From: Acidobacteriaceae bacterium KBS 146
Lineage (GTDB): Bacteria; Acidobacteriota; Terriglobia; Terriglobales; Acidobacteriaceae
DNA length: 64,000 bases
Assembly: GCA_000688615.1 (NCBI GenBank)
Contig: JHVA01000001.1
Coordinates: 2,108,001 to 2,172,000 of the forward strand
Direction: 5' to 3'
Within the stretch, counting starts at the first letter, position 1; the number at the start of each line of letters is the position of its first letter. Positions 15,733-24,075 of the stretch are shown here, in pieces. The position numbers were made by a program, and so were the translations under genes. The notes beneath the pieces were generated by a model that was not told the origin of the DNA, made no database searches, and worked only from the letters and a program-made list of their open reading frames with translations.

Positions 15733-16718
15733 GCGGAGTCCTTGTCGTCATGGAGCAGCGGAGCGGGGCCTGGAACCGGATGAGCTTTGAGGCCCTCGCG
15801 GCAGGTCAGCAGCTGGCGGCGAAGCTGGGAGCCGAGTGCTCCGCCGCCGTGGTGGGGTCCGATCCGGGAGCGCTGGCTACGGAGCTGTCCTCGAAAAAGC
15901 TGAAGAAAGCCTTTGCGGTTCAGCATGCCCTGCTGGGAATCTATACCTCAGACGGCTACGTCGCAGCCCTGGAACAACTCATCAAAGAGGAGAATCCGGA
16001 CTTCGTCCTCTTGCCTCATACCTATCAGGTTCGCGACTACGCTCCGGCGCTGGCGACCCGCTTTCAACAGGTTCTGATCAGCGACGTAATTGGGATTCGC
16101 ACCGAGGACGACCGCGCCGACAGTCCCATCTTTGTGCGGCAGCTGCTGCAGGGCAAACTCAACGCCGATTATCGTCATATTCCCCCTGGGCCGTGTTTTG
16201 TTTCGATTCAGGCTGGCACCTTCCGGGCCGATGCGGTTGAAGACGGAACCGCCGCCACGGAGACCTTCTCCCCGCGACTGTCGCCCGACCAAATTCGCAA
16301 TAAACCGGGCGAGCCTTTCCGCGAGTCCTCGCACACCGTCGATCTGACGGCCGCTCCGGTCATCGTCTCCGTCGGCCGCGGAATCGGCGAAGAGGGGAAT
16401 CTTCCGATCGTCGAAGAGCTCGCGAAGGCTCTCGGTGCGGAGCTCGCGGCCTCACGTCCTATCTGCGACAACGGCTGGCTCCCCATGGAACGGCAGGTCG
16501 GAAGCTCAGGACAGACCGTCTCTCCGAAGCTTTATGTTGCCATTGGCATCTCCGGTGCGATCCAGCATCTGGTAGGAATGAAGGGGTCGAAGGCCGTTTT
16601 GGCGATCAACAAAGACGAGAATGCGCCAATCTTCGAGATCGCCGACTACGGGGTAGCAGGAGATCTGTTCGAGATCGTGCCAGAGCTGACCAAAGCGATC
16701 CAGACCGCAAAGTCCTGA
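15729..16718 (+). CDS. etfA: Electron transfer flavoprotein alpha subunit
   Basis: 329 residues, the usual EtfA length. The N-terminal half is the less conserved Rossmann-like domain. The C-terminal FAD domain is unmistakable: [20 protein letters not shown], the [20 protein letters not shown] segment, then [19 protein letters not shown] and [19 protein letters not shown]. It holds the FAD that shuttles electrons. The start codon overlaps the etfB stop by ATGA. It is the last gene of the Fe-S/ETF operon; moaA follows behind its own promoter. Confidence 0.97.
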   Translation: MSGVLVVMEQRSGAWNRMSFEALAAGQQLAAKLGAECSAAVVGSDPGALATELSSKKLKKAFAVQHALLGIYTSDGYVAALEQLIKEENPDFVLLPHTYQVRDYAPALATRFQQVLISDVIGIRTEDDRADSPIFVRQLLQGKLNADYRHIPPGPCFVSIQAGTFRADAVEDGTAATETFSPRLSPDQIRNKPGEPFRESSHTVDLTAAPVIVSVGRGIGEEGNLPIVEELAKALGAELAASRPICDNGWLPMERQVGSSGQTVSPKLYVAIGISGAIQHLVGMKGSKAVLAINKDENAPIFEIADYGVAGDLFEIVPELTKAIQTAKS

Positions 16719-16769
16719 AACCTCAAGGTATCGCGGAAGGCTCGGTCTTTCGAGACGCTATGCTACCTT

Positions 16770-16798
16770 CTGACATTTCAAGGGGGGCCATCTATACT
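16770..16798 (+). promoter_or_regulatory. Sigma-70 type promoter of moaA
   Basis: CTGACA (16770-16775) is one base from the TTGACA consensus and is followed, after exactly 17 bases, by TATACT (16793-16798), one or two bases from TATAAT. The expected start point is near 16805, 55 bases before the moaA ATG. I see no molybdenum-cofactor riboswitch fold in the short leader. Confidence 0.7.
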
Positions 16799-16860
16799 GA
16801 ACACTCTGCTTCATTTGCTTCGCTTTGCGGCCACGTGCATCGAAATGGAATGAGAGGGCC

Positions 16861-17943
16861 ATGGCAACTATCTCCCCATCTCTGCCGCCCCAGGAAGAAT
16901 CAGCGGCTCGGGTAGTGTCCGACCAGCGACTCCGCGACCGGTTTGGCCGCGCACTCACGGATTTGCGCCTTTCGGTAACGGACCGATGCAACTATCGCTG
17001 TGTCTACTGCAGGACGGGAAACGAAGGCGCGCAATACACGGAACTGGCCATTGAAGAGTACCTGCGGATGGTGCGGATCCTGGTTTCGCTGGGGATTGAA
17101 AAAGTCCGCCTGACCGGAGGCGAGCCCCTGCTGCGCTCGGGGCTGGTGGAGATGGTCCGAGAGCTTTCGACTCTGAAAACCGCGTTTCTGCCGGATGGAA
17201 CCCCGACAAACGACGGCCTGCCTCTCGACCTGGCGTTGACCACGAACGGACATCTCCTGGATGGACTCGCCATGCCGCTCAAGGAGGCCGGCCTGAGACG
17301 GGTTACGGTCAGCATGGACGCGGTGGATGCCGAGACGTTCGCCACGATCACGCGGGTTCCGCGCAGCTACGATCGTGTTCTGGCCGGTATCCGGAAGGCA
17401 GCCGACGCCGGTCTGGGGCCCGTCAAAGTGAACTGCGTTCTGCTGCGGGGATTCAATGATCACCAGATCGAGGGATTTGCAGCGTTCTCGCGCCGTGAGA
17501 ACGTGATTGTCCGGTTCATTGAATTTATGCCGCTCGAAGAAGACCGGAGCTGGAGACCCGAGACGGTCGTCCCTATGAGGGAGATTCTGAAGCGGTTGGA
17601 CGCTTATCGTCCGCTGGTGGAGCTTCCGCAGCACTCTGCCAGTGAAACGGCACGACGCTTTACCTTTGATGACGGGATTGGAGAGATCGGGATTATCGCT
17701 CCGGTCTCGCAGCCTTTTTGTGGACACTGCAGCCGGATTCGAATTACCTCAGACGGAAAGCTGAGAACATGCTTGTTTTCACAGAGTGATCATGATCTTT
17801 ATGGACGGATGTTACGAGGCGGAACCGACGAGCAACTCGCGGCGTACATACGTCAGGTGGTTCTCCACAAAGAAGAACGACACCATATTGGAGAACCTGG
17901 TTTTGAAAAGCCTTCGCGGAATATGGTCCACATTGGTGGATAG
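16861..17943 (+). CDS. moaA: GTP 3',8-cyclase MoaA (molybdenum cofactor biosynthesis)
   Basis: 360 residues from the ATG at 16861 (MATISPSLPPQEESAARVVS) with a GAGAGGG ribosome binding site. The radical-SAM motif is DRCNYRCVYC near residue 54, followed by the GGEPLLR SAM-binding motif. The C-terminal cluster motif FCGHCSRIRITSDGKLRTC provides the second [4Fe-4S] site that binds GTP. The protein ends in Gly-Gly, which is essential for MoaA activity. It makes 3',8-cyclo-GTP, the first step to molybdopterin. The formate dehydrogenase 20 kb away is a likely consumer of the cofactor. No other moa gene is adjacent. Confidence 0.95.
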   Translation: MATISPSLPPQEESAARVVSDQRLRDRFGRALTDLRLSVTDRCNYRCVYCRTGNEGAQYTELAIEEYLRMVRILVSLGIEKVRLTGGEPLLRSGLVEMVRELSTLKTAFLPDGTPTNDGLPLDLALTTNGHLLDGLAMPLKEAGLRRVTVSMDAVDAETFATITRVPRSYDRVLAGIRKAADAGLGPVKVNCVLLRGFNDHQIEGFAAFSRRENVIVRFIEFMPLEEDRSWRPETVVPMREILKRLDAYRPLVELPQHSASETARRFTFDDGIGEIGIIAPVSQPFCGHCSRIRITSDGKLRTCLFSQSDHDLYGRMLRGGTDEQLAAYIRQVVLHKEERHHIGEPGFEKPSRNMVHIGG

Positions 17944-17957
17944 AAGACTGTTTTTTT
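17937..17957 (+). terminator. Possible weak terminator at the end of moaA
   Basis: TCCAC-ATTG-GTGGA (stem at 17937-17941 and 17946-17950 counted within the line ending 17940 and its continuation) sits at the very end of moaA, followed eight bases later by seven T residues (17951-17957). The five-base stem and the gap before the T-run make this a weak call. Confidence 0.25.
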
Positions 17958-18024
17958 CAGCACTTTATGCTATACGGGATTTATGGCCTCTCCTGGTTGA
18001 TCGGACCCTAGGAGCGCATAGCCA

Positions 18025-19137
18025 ATGAACTTCAAGGGATCTGCAGTGAGAGAACGGCGCCCGTTCGAGGTGATTGACAGCCGCCAGTTGGACCACCTTC
18101 GTGTGTTCCACGATGTGGCACGCGCGCTTACTGCAAGCCTGGAACTCGAAGAGATTCTGAGCGCCATTATGAACAAGATGGCGCAGTTTTTTGGTCCCGA
18201 GCGCTGGTCGATGCTGATGGTGGACGAGAAGAGCAATCAGCTTTATTACGCGATCGCGGTGGGGGAGAATGCGGAGAGCCTCAAGGGACTTCGCGTTCCT
18301 ATAGGGGAAGGCGTTGCCGGATGGGTGGCTTCGACCGGAAATCCGCTTGTGGTGCCCGACGTAAAACTCGACCCGCACTGGGCCGCTTTTTCAGCGAAGC
18401 ATCCGGACCTGAATATCCAGTCGATCGCCTGCGTCCCGGTACGTTCCGGAGATAAGACACTGGGGGTCATCCAGCTGCTCAACAGCAAGCTGGACCTGCT
18501 TTCGGAGTACTCCATCTCATTCCTGCGTATCCTGTGCGACTACGCTGCAATCGCGATCCAGAATGCTCGATCGATGACCCTGATCCAGGAGCTCACCATC
18601 ACCGACGACTGCACGGGACTCTTCAACGCGCGGCATTTGTACACGATGCTGGACGAGCAGGTAGCCAAACGCGGGGAGTTCAGCCTGATGTTTATCGATC
18701 TTGACCGCTTTAAGTCGGTCAACGATACGCATGGTCACCTGATCGGGAGCCGCCTGCTGGCCGAGGTCGGAAACCTGATGCGGAGGTCTCTTGGACCGGC
18801 AAACGCTGCCTTCCGCTACGGCGGTGACGAGTTTGTCGCCTTGATGCCGGGAATGGGTAAGGCAGCGGCTACAAACGCAACACTTGCCCTGTGGGAAGAT
18901 CTGCGTCGCACACCATTCCTGGAAGGAGCCGGGCTTTCACTGAGCCTTTCCGGTAGCTTCGGACTCGCAACCTTTCCCGAAGATGGCAATACCGTGCCGA
19001 CGATCCTTCGCTCGGCAGACGAAATGATGTATGAGGCAAAGACGACGCGCGATAATGTCGCTGTCGCTGGCCGTGGACTGCTCAAGGATCGGGTGAAGGT
19101 TCCGACTGCGATTCGCTCGTCTCGCAGCTCTTACTGA
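18025..19137 (+). CDS. GAF-GGDEF protein, probable diguanylate cyclase
   Basis: 370 residues, cytoplasmic. A GAF sensor domain occupies about residues 25-185 (VARALTASLELEEILSAIMN, VPIGEGVAGWVASTG, IACVPVRSGDKTLGVIQL), then a GGDEF domain about 190-360 with the intact active site RYGGDEF at residues 264-270. The FIDLDRFKSVNDTHGHLIG substrate and metal-binding segment is present. It should make cyclic di-GMP from GTP in response to a small molecule or redox signal bound by the GAF domain. I see no RxxD inhibitory site five residues before GGDEF, so product feedback is probably absent. No phosphodiesterase is nearby. AGGAG precedes the ATG by eleven bases. Confidence 0.93.
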   Translation: MNFKGSAVRERRPFEVIDSRQLDHLRVFHDVARALTASLELEEILSAIMNKMAQFFGPERWSMLMVDEKSNQLYYAIAVGENAESLKGLRVPIGEGVAGWVASTGNPLVVPDVKLDPHWAAFSAKHPDLNIQSIACVPVRSGDKTLGVIQLLNSKLDLLSEYSISFLRILCDYAAIAIQNARSMTLIQELTITDDCTGLFNARHLYTMLDEQVAKRGEFSLMFIDLDRFKSVNDTHGHLIGSRLLAEVGNLMRRSLGPANAAFRYGGDEFVALMPGMGKAAATNATLALWEDLRRTPFLEGAGLSLSLSGSFGLATFPEDGNTVPTILRSADEMMYEAKTTRDNVAVAGRGLLKDRVKVPTAIRSSRSSY

Positions 19138-20201
19138 TCGGGCCGACGTGGAGAAAGCGCAAATGGCCGTTTGGGCTGCGGCAGAATGGCGTCGCGATTT
19201 GCGGGTGCGGTGGGGTGGACACCGAAGTCCCACACACCGAGGTTTACCTCGCGATCGGAGAGCACTTCCATCAGGGCATACTCTCCAAAGGTGAGTGACT
19301 GGTTTGGCGTGAGCTTCATCCAGTGGCCTCCTGGAAGGACCTCGGTCGTCGTCTGAACCACATCTTCCATCTGCTGGACGTCACCGAGGAGACTGATCTT
19401 AAAAGAGGCGACAGTCCGCGACCCCGTTCTGACATCGGCGCGCACAATGACATATCGACTGGCTCTGGGATCGCCTGCGGGGCCGTCCTTCATCGCAGTT
19501 GAGGCTCCATGGGTATCGACCGTGAGGGGAGCAGCGCCATTAGGAACAATCGCCTCGCCGAGGCGAATGTAGAGGATCGGCTTATCGACATGGAGCTGCA
19601 CCATCGAGCGCTCGCCCTTCAGCTGCACCAGCTGATGAGGGCTGGAGAGCGGATTGACCACGCCCTTCAGGATGTTGTGCGCCGTGTTGTGGTTGAGCTC
19701 GCCATCGGACTGGGGTAAAGGAACCAGCTGTGGCTGCCCCTGAAAGGTGTCGAGAACGAGTACGTTGTCCAGCTCAGGCAAGCGCAGGTCTGTAGCGACC
19801 TCTGGAGTCATGGCGGCGCGATCTGCTTCTTCCTTGAGGAGCTCGGGGTCGATTGCGGGCGCAGTTCCAGGATTTTGAGAATCATTCGGTTCCGCATGGC
19901 TTCGCTCCCATCGCTGGGTTGCATCAAAATCAACCAAGGAGGCAGGAATCTCTTCCTGGGCTCCGCCGCGCTCGGCAGAGATGTAAAGGACGCGATTGCC
20001 GACGACCTTGTAGCTCATCACGACCTGATAGCTGCCGTCTTTGAGGATGAGGCGCGTGCGGTGCGAGGACGGCACATCGGTCGGAGGGAGGGGTTTCTGT
20101 TGCCGCGATTGGGCAAGCAGGGGGGTATGCGCCGTCGAACCCAGCGCCGAGAGGAGCAATATCAGAAGGAACTTTGTGTGTACTTGCTTCGTCTTACCCA
20201 T
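19131..20201 (-). CDS. Secreted protein of unknown function
   Basis: 356 residues. A signal peptide (about residues 1-30, KFLLILLLSALGSTAHTPLL, then AQS) is followed by an SLA1/SH3-like beta segment (TRLILKDGSYQVVMSYKVVG, VLYISAERGG) and a C-terminal beta-rich region (about 170-350). I do not recognise a named family; the RLILKDGSYQ start is seen in many acidobacterial secreted proteins. Its 3' end overlaps that of the GAF-GGDEF gene by seven bases in convergent orientation. A periplasmic or surface location follows from the signal peptide. Confidence 0.8.
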   Translation of the reverse strand: MGKTKQVHTKFLLILLLSALGSTAHTPLLAQSRQQKPLPPTDVPSSHRTRLILKDGSYQVVMSYKVVGNRVLYISAERGGAQEEIPASLVDFDATQRWERSHAEPNDSQNPGTAPAIDPELLKEEADRAAMTPEVATDLRLPELDNVLVLDTFQGQPQLVPLPQSDGELNHNTAHNILKGVVNPLSSPHQLVQLKGERSMVQLHVDKPILYIRLGEAIVPNGAAPLTVDTHGASTAMKDGPAGDPRASRYVIVRADVRTGSRTVASFKISLLGDVQQMEDVVQTTTEVLPGGHWMKLTPNQSLTFGEYALMEVLSDREVNLGVWDFGVHPTAPANRDAILPQPKRPFALSPRRPDQ

Positions 20202-20322
20202 AGACCTGATCCACAGTGTAGTGCCCGCGCTTCATTAGACGTACCCCCTTTGAACTGACGAGCAGGGATACTCGATTTTGGCATTGCTGTTGGCCTGTGC
20301 TAAACAAAAGAGACGGATTGTC

Positions 20323-20676
20323 ATGCGAGCAGTCACCCAACTCGGGCTGAAAGAACACCGGCCGCTCTGGCTGCAGGTGATCGCTCTGGTCTGCGTTCTG
20401 GCCGTCTGCGTGATGAGCACCGTACAGGTTTCGCATACGCACGCGGAGTTTTCAGCGCTGAAACAACAGGGGTCGCATCACAATGGACCGTCGCCCGACG
20501 ACCATTGCCCGCTGTGCGTGGCGATGCATTCGGCACTTGCCGTTCCGAGTCACTTCACGCCTGAGCCGATGCTGGCCATGCAGCGGCTCGATTCTGTCGC
20601 GGCCGAGACAGCTCGCATCTTTCGCTGGCGCTTTGAGATGGCCAGTCGCCCCCCGCCTGCGCAGGACCGCGCCTAG
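20323..20676 (+). CDS. DUF2946-like small membrane-anchored protein with His-rich and CPLC motif
   Basis: 117 residues from the ATG at 20323. One N-terminal hydrophobic segment (about residues 14-35, QVIALVCVLAVCVMSTVQVS) is followed by a His-rich stretch (SHTHAEF, GSHHNGPSPDDHCPLCVAMH) that looks metal-binding. The DHCPLC motif after a signal-like helix is the pattern of DUF2946 proteins, which are often found beside TonB-dependent copper receptors. The family assignment is by pattern and not certain. It is directly upstream of a TonB-dependent receptor on the same strand, separated by a terminator-like hairpin. Confidence 0.65.
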   Translation: MRAVTQLGLKEHRPLWLQVIALVCVLAVCVMSTVQVSHTHAEFSALKQQGSHHNGPSPDDHCPLCVAMHSALAVPSHFTPEPMLAMQRLDSVAAETARIFRWRFEMASRPPPAQDRA

Positions 20677-20743
20677 TTCCTGCAGGCTTTAATGTTTTCC
20701 AGGATGTAGCTTTCCCTCCGAACATATTGCCCGCTGTCATGCA

Positions 20744-20775
20744 GTTCAGAGCCGCCTCTGAACGCACCCTTTTTT
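20744..20775 (+). terminator. Terminator/attenuator hairpin between the DUF2946-like gene and the TonB receptor
   Basis: GTTCAGAG (20744-20751), loop CCGC, CTCTGAAC (20756-20763) form a perfect 8-bp stem. After six bases there is a T6 run (20770-20775). It ends only 27 bases before the TonB receptor start, so it may attenuate rather than end transcription. Confidence 0.5.
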
Positions 20776-20802
20776 CTCAGGTTCGACAGGAGCTTTTCTT
20801 CC

Positions 20803-23526
20803 ATGCGCAAGTCCGTCTTTTGGAGTTTCACGGTTTTTCTTCTCATCCTCTCAGGCCTCGTTCCATGCGCGCACGCCTTTCAAAGCAACTCAGGTACCGT
20901 CTCAGGAGCAATTACTGATCCAAGTGGCGCTGTAGTTCCCGGGGCCAAGGTTCAGATTGGCAATCATGTCACCGGCTACAGCCGCACGGCGACCAGCGAT
21001 TCTACGGGCCGATTCACGTTCTATAACGTGCCCTTCAACCCGTATCGCATCAGTGTCACCGCAGATGGCTTTGGCCCTGCGGGAAAATCAGTCGATGTGA
21101 ATGCCGCTGTGCCGATGGTGGTGCCCATTCAACTGACTTTGGCGGGATCTTCAACGACGGTAACTGTGGAAGGAGGCTCCGATCTGATCGAGAATGACTC
21201 GACCTTTCACACAGACGTCGATCGTAATGTGATCGACCGGTTGCCGGTGGAGAGTCAGTCGTCTTCACTCAGCTCGATTGTCACGCTGTCTTCGCCGGGA
21301 GTCTCGGCAGACTCCAACGGGCTCTTCCATGGGCTAGGCGATCATGCGGAGAATTCGTTTTCAGTCGACGGCCAGCCGATCACCGATCAGCAAAGCAAGG
21401 TCTTCTCCAATCAGCTTCCGGCCGACGCTGTGCAGTCTCTTGAGGTCATTGGAGGAGCGCCGACGGCAGAGTACGGCGACAAGACCAGCCTGGTCATCAA
21501 AGCCACAACACGATCCGGTCAGGGCGTGACCACGCCGCACGGCAGCATTGCGTTCGACTACGGGAGCTTTGGTACCACCTCCCTGGATGGAAACGTCGCC
21601 TATGGCGGGCAGCGCTGGGGAAATTTTGTGGCCGTCAGTGGCATGAACTCCGGACGCTTTCTCGATGGCCCTGAGTTCCAGACGCTGCATGACAAAGGAA
21701 ATCAGCAGAACATCTTCGACCGCGTCGACTATCAGTTCAAAGATGAAGACTCGCTGCACACCAATCTGCAGTACACCCGCTCCTGGTTCCAGACGCCAAA
21801 CTCCTTCGACACGATGCATGTGCTCGATCAGTTTGGAAGCCCGGTGGGTGGGGCAGATCAGCGCTCGAAGATCGAGACCTACAATATTGCGCCCACATGG
21901 ACGCATATCCTCACCCAGAACACAGTGTTGAACTTCGGGACGTACATCCGTCGCGACGCTTACAACTACTATCCCAGCAACAACCCTCTGGCTGATCTTG
22001 GCCCCATCCAGCAGGAGACCGTCCAGCAGTACCGTACCCTGACGAATACTGGCGCGCATGCGGATATCTCCTGGGTAAAGGGAATCCACAACTTCAAGGC
22101 CGGTGCGCTTTACCAGCAGACCTTTCTTCGCGAGAACCTCGGCACAGGCCTGGTTGATCCTGCATTGAATGCTCCCTGCGTCGATGCCGATGGAAATCCT
22201 GTCAACGGATTTACCGATCCAGGCGACTGCGCCGGTTCCGGGCTTGTGGCGAACGATGCCTTCAATCCGGTACTGCTTCCCCATGACATCACGCGTGGAG
22301 GCATCAATTACACATGGCATGGCAGAACGGACATCAAGCAGCTGGCGCTGTATGCTCAGGATCAAATCACAAAAGGTCCCTGGCTGCTTAACCTTGGGAT
22401 TCGCGGCGATCTTTACAACGGGCTCTCAGTTCAGCGTCAGGCGGAGCCGCGCGTAGGAATCTCCTACAACATCAAGCGCACCAATACCATAGTCCGGGTC
22501 TCGTATGCCCGTTCCATGGAGACTCCTTTCAACGAGAACCTGGTGCTATCGACCAAAGGATGCTACGACCCGGTGATCCAGGGAATCTTTCTTACCCTGG
22601 GCACCTGCACCCCAACGCCGTTCGATCCAGGTTTTCGCAATGAGTTCCATGCCGGGCTGCAACAGGCCTTCGGCAAACACCTCGTTGTAAGTGGAGAGTA
22701 CATCTGGAAGTACACCCACAACGCTTATGACTTCAGCGTCTTTGGCGCCACTCCCATCACCTTCCCGATTGCGTGGCACAACTCGAAGATTCCGGGATTT
22801 GCTCTTCGCGCCAATGTGCCGGAGACCCACGGCTTTACCGCCTTCGTCGTGATGTCGTCGGTTGCAGCGCGATTCTTCAATCCGCAGATCGGCGGCGTTG
22901 GCGCGACCGTCGGCTCTCCGGGAGGATTTCCGTTCCGTATCGATCATGACGAGCGGTTCAACCAGACTACGCATCTGCAGTATGCCCTGCCTATGCACAA
23001 GAGCACGTGGGTCGGCTTCAACTGGCGGTATGACAGCGGACAGGTCGCCGGTGCTACACCGTGCTACAACATCACCGACCCCAACAGCGGCTGCGCGGAC
23101 TTCTCATTCGATAACCATGGCGATCCACTTACGATCAACGGGCAGCCCGCGGTCAATCTGAGCAGCCTTACTCCGGATCAGCAGTTCCAGGCAGGTCTGG
23201 CTTGCGAAGGGGTAAGCGCTACTCCGACTGCGGGATTGCCTGGCCTTTGCCTCGCTTCACAACTGACCTCGTCGCTGCTTCACATCCCGAATGCGAATAC
23301 AGCGAACGACGATCGCAATCCTCCGCGTATTCAGCCGCGAAACCTGTTCGACATTGCCGTGGGCGAGGACAATCTCTTCCATGGCGACAAGCACAAGGTA
23401 GGCGTGCGGGTCACCGCTGTGAACGTGACGAACAAGTACGCTCTCTACAACTTCCTCTCGACCTTCTCGGGAACGCACTATGTCACACCTCGCGCGATCA
23501 CCGGAGAGATCAGCTATAACTTCTAA
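20803..23526 (+). CDS. TonB-dependent receptor with N-terminal carboxypeptidase-regulatory-like domain
   Basis: 907 residues. A signal peptide (FWSFTVFLLILSGLVPCAHA) is followed by a CarboxypepD_reg-like domain at about residues 30-110 (GTVSGAITDPSGAVVPGAKV, a frequent feature of Bacteroidetes/Acidobacteria receptors). Next is a plug domain (FSVDGQPITDQQ, SLEVIGGAPTAEYGD) and then a 22-strand barrel ending in ITGEISYNF with a terminal aromatic residue. It imports a large ligand across the outer membrane using TonB energy. The DUF2946-like gene upstream and MerC-like gene downstream suggest the ligand is a metal or metallophore. An AGGAG lies ten bases before the ATG. It is somewhat shorter than the 1,100-residue Oar-type receptors. 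Confidence 0.92.
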   Translation: MRKSVFWSFTVFLLILSGLVPCAHAFQSNSGTVSGAITDPSGAVVPGAKVQIGNHVTGYSRTATSDSTGRFTFYNVPFNPYRISVTADGFGPAGKSVDVNAAVPMVVPIQLTLAGSSTTVTVEGGSDLIENDSTFHTDVDRNVIDRLPVESQSSSLSSIVTLSSPGVSADSNGLFHGLGDHAENSFSVDGQPITDQQSKVFSNQLPADAVQSLEVIGGAPTAEYGDKTSLVIKATTRSGQGVTTPHGSIAFDYGSFGTTSLDGNVAYGGQRWGNFVAVSGMNSGRFLDGPEFQTLHDKGNQQNIFDRVDYQFKDEDSLHTNLQYTRSWFQTPNSFDTMHVLDQFGSPVGGADQRSKIETYNIAPTWTHILTQNTVLNFGTYIRRDAYNYYPSNNPLADLGPIQQETVQQYRTLTNTGAHADISWVKGIHNFKAGALYQQTFLRENLGTGLVDPALNAPCVDADGNPVNGFTDPGDCAGSGLVANDAFNPVLLPHDITRGGINYTWHGRTDIKQLALYAQDQITKGPWLLNLGIRGDLYNGLSVQRQAEPRVGISYNIKRTNTIVRVSYARSMETPFNENLVLSTKGCYDPVIQGIFLTLGTCTPTPFDPGFRNEFHAGLQQAFGKHLVVSGEYIWKYTHNAYDFSVFGATPITFPIAWHNSKIPGFALRANVPETHGFTAFVVMSSVAARFFNPQIGGVGATVGSPGGFPFRIDHDERFNQTTHLQYALPMHKSTWVGFNWRYDSGQVAGATPCYNITDPNSGCADFSFDNHGDPLTINGQPAVNLSSLTPDQQFQAGLACEGVSATPTAGLPGLCLASQLTSSLLHIPNANTANDDRNPPRIQPRNLFDIAVGEDNLFHGDKHKVGVRVTAVNVTNKYALYNFLSTFSGTHYVTPRAITGEISYNF

Positions 23527-23532
23527 GCCATT

Positions 23533-23574
23533 GCGGACGCGGCTGGTCATCCCGCCGCGTCCCGCTTTCTTTTG
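23533..23574 (+). terminator. Probable terminator after the TonB-dependent receptor
   Basis: GGACGCGGC (23535-23543) pairs with GCCGCGTCC (23554-23562) as a 9-bp stem around a ten-base loop, followed by CGCTTTCTTTT. It is 44 bases before the MerC-like gene, so MerC expression depends on read-through or its own promoter. Confidence 0.6.
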
Positions 23575-23617
23575 ACGTCTTCTACGCTCCATCACAATCC
23601 ATAAGGAAGAACGAATC

Positions 23618-24064
23618 GTGGGAGTTGCCCTTCGCCCGTCGCAGACACCTCTGCGTCCCCATGTCGATTTCGCAGGCACCGTGGCTTCGGGAGCCTGTAT
23701 CGTCCACTGCCTGCTGACCCCTGTTCTAATCAGCCTCTTCCCGGGATTGATCCCCTACCTTCCGGGCGACGCTGCGTTTCACCGCATCCTTGCGGTCGGC
23801 GTCGTCCTGCTGGGAGCGGCTGCCTTTGTGCCCGGCTATAGGATTCATCGCCGAAGATCTCTGCTTCTTCTCGCGGGAACGGGAATCCTGCTGATTCTTG
23901 CTGTCGCATGGTCTGGCGCGATCCTTGGCCGCACGCCCGAACTTCTTCTCAGCATGTCGGGATCGCTGATGCTAGTGGGGGCACATCTACTCAATCGCAC
24001 CTTCTGCAGGGAGTGCGTTCGCTGCGCTGAATCCAGTGCATGCGACACGACCGGCATTGAATAG
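23618..24064 (+). CDS. MerC-domain-like membrane protein
   Basis: 148 residues from a GTG (23618), with AAGGAAG eight bases before it. Four hydrophobic segments follow. The first contains SGACIVHCLLTPVLISLFP, the MerC-type paired cysteine motif, and a second cysteine set lies at the C-terminus (FCRECVRCAESSAC). MerC domains move Hg(II), and MerC-like genes next to TonB receptors in other phyla are often Zur-controlled and presumed to carry zinc. The C-terminal cysteine cluster is compatible with metal hand-over. It is convergent with the aminotransferase gene across eleven bases. Confidence 0.82.
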   Translation: MGVALRPSQTPLRPHVDFAGTVASGACIVHCLLTPVLISLFPGLIPYLPGDAAFHRILAVGVVLLGAAAFVPGYRIHRRRSLLLLAGTGILLILAVAWSGAILGRTPELLLSMSGSLMLVGAHLLNRTFCRECVRCAESSACDTTGIE

Positions 24065-24075
24065 CGTCGGAGTGC

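Noticed and set aside
16719-16860. Molybdenum-cofactor riboswitch before moaA
   Set aside because: The leader after the promoter is about 55 bases, too short for the known Moco RNA motif, and no matching stems are visible.
21361-22365. 334-codon minus-strand frame inside the TonB receptor
   Set aside because: It is a shadow of the barrel domain with no recognised motif.
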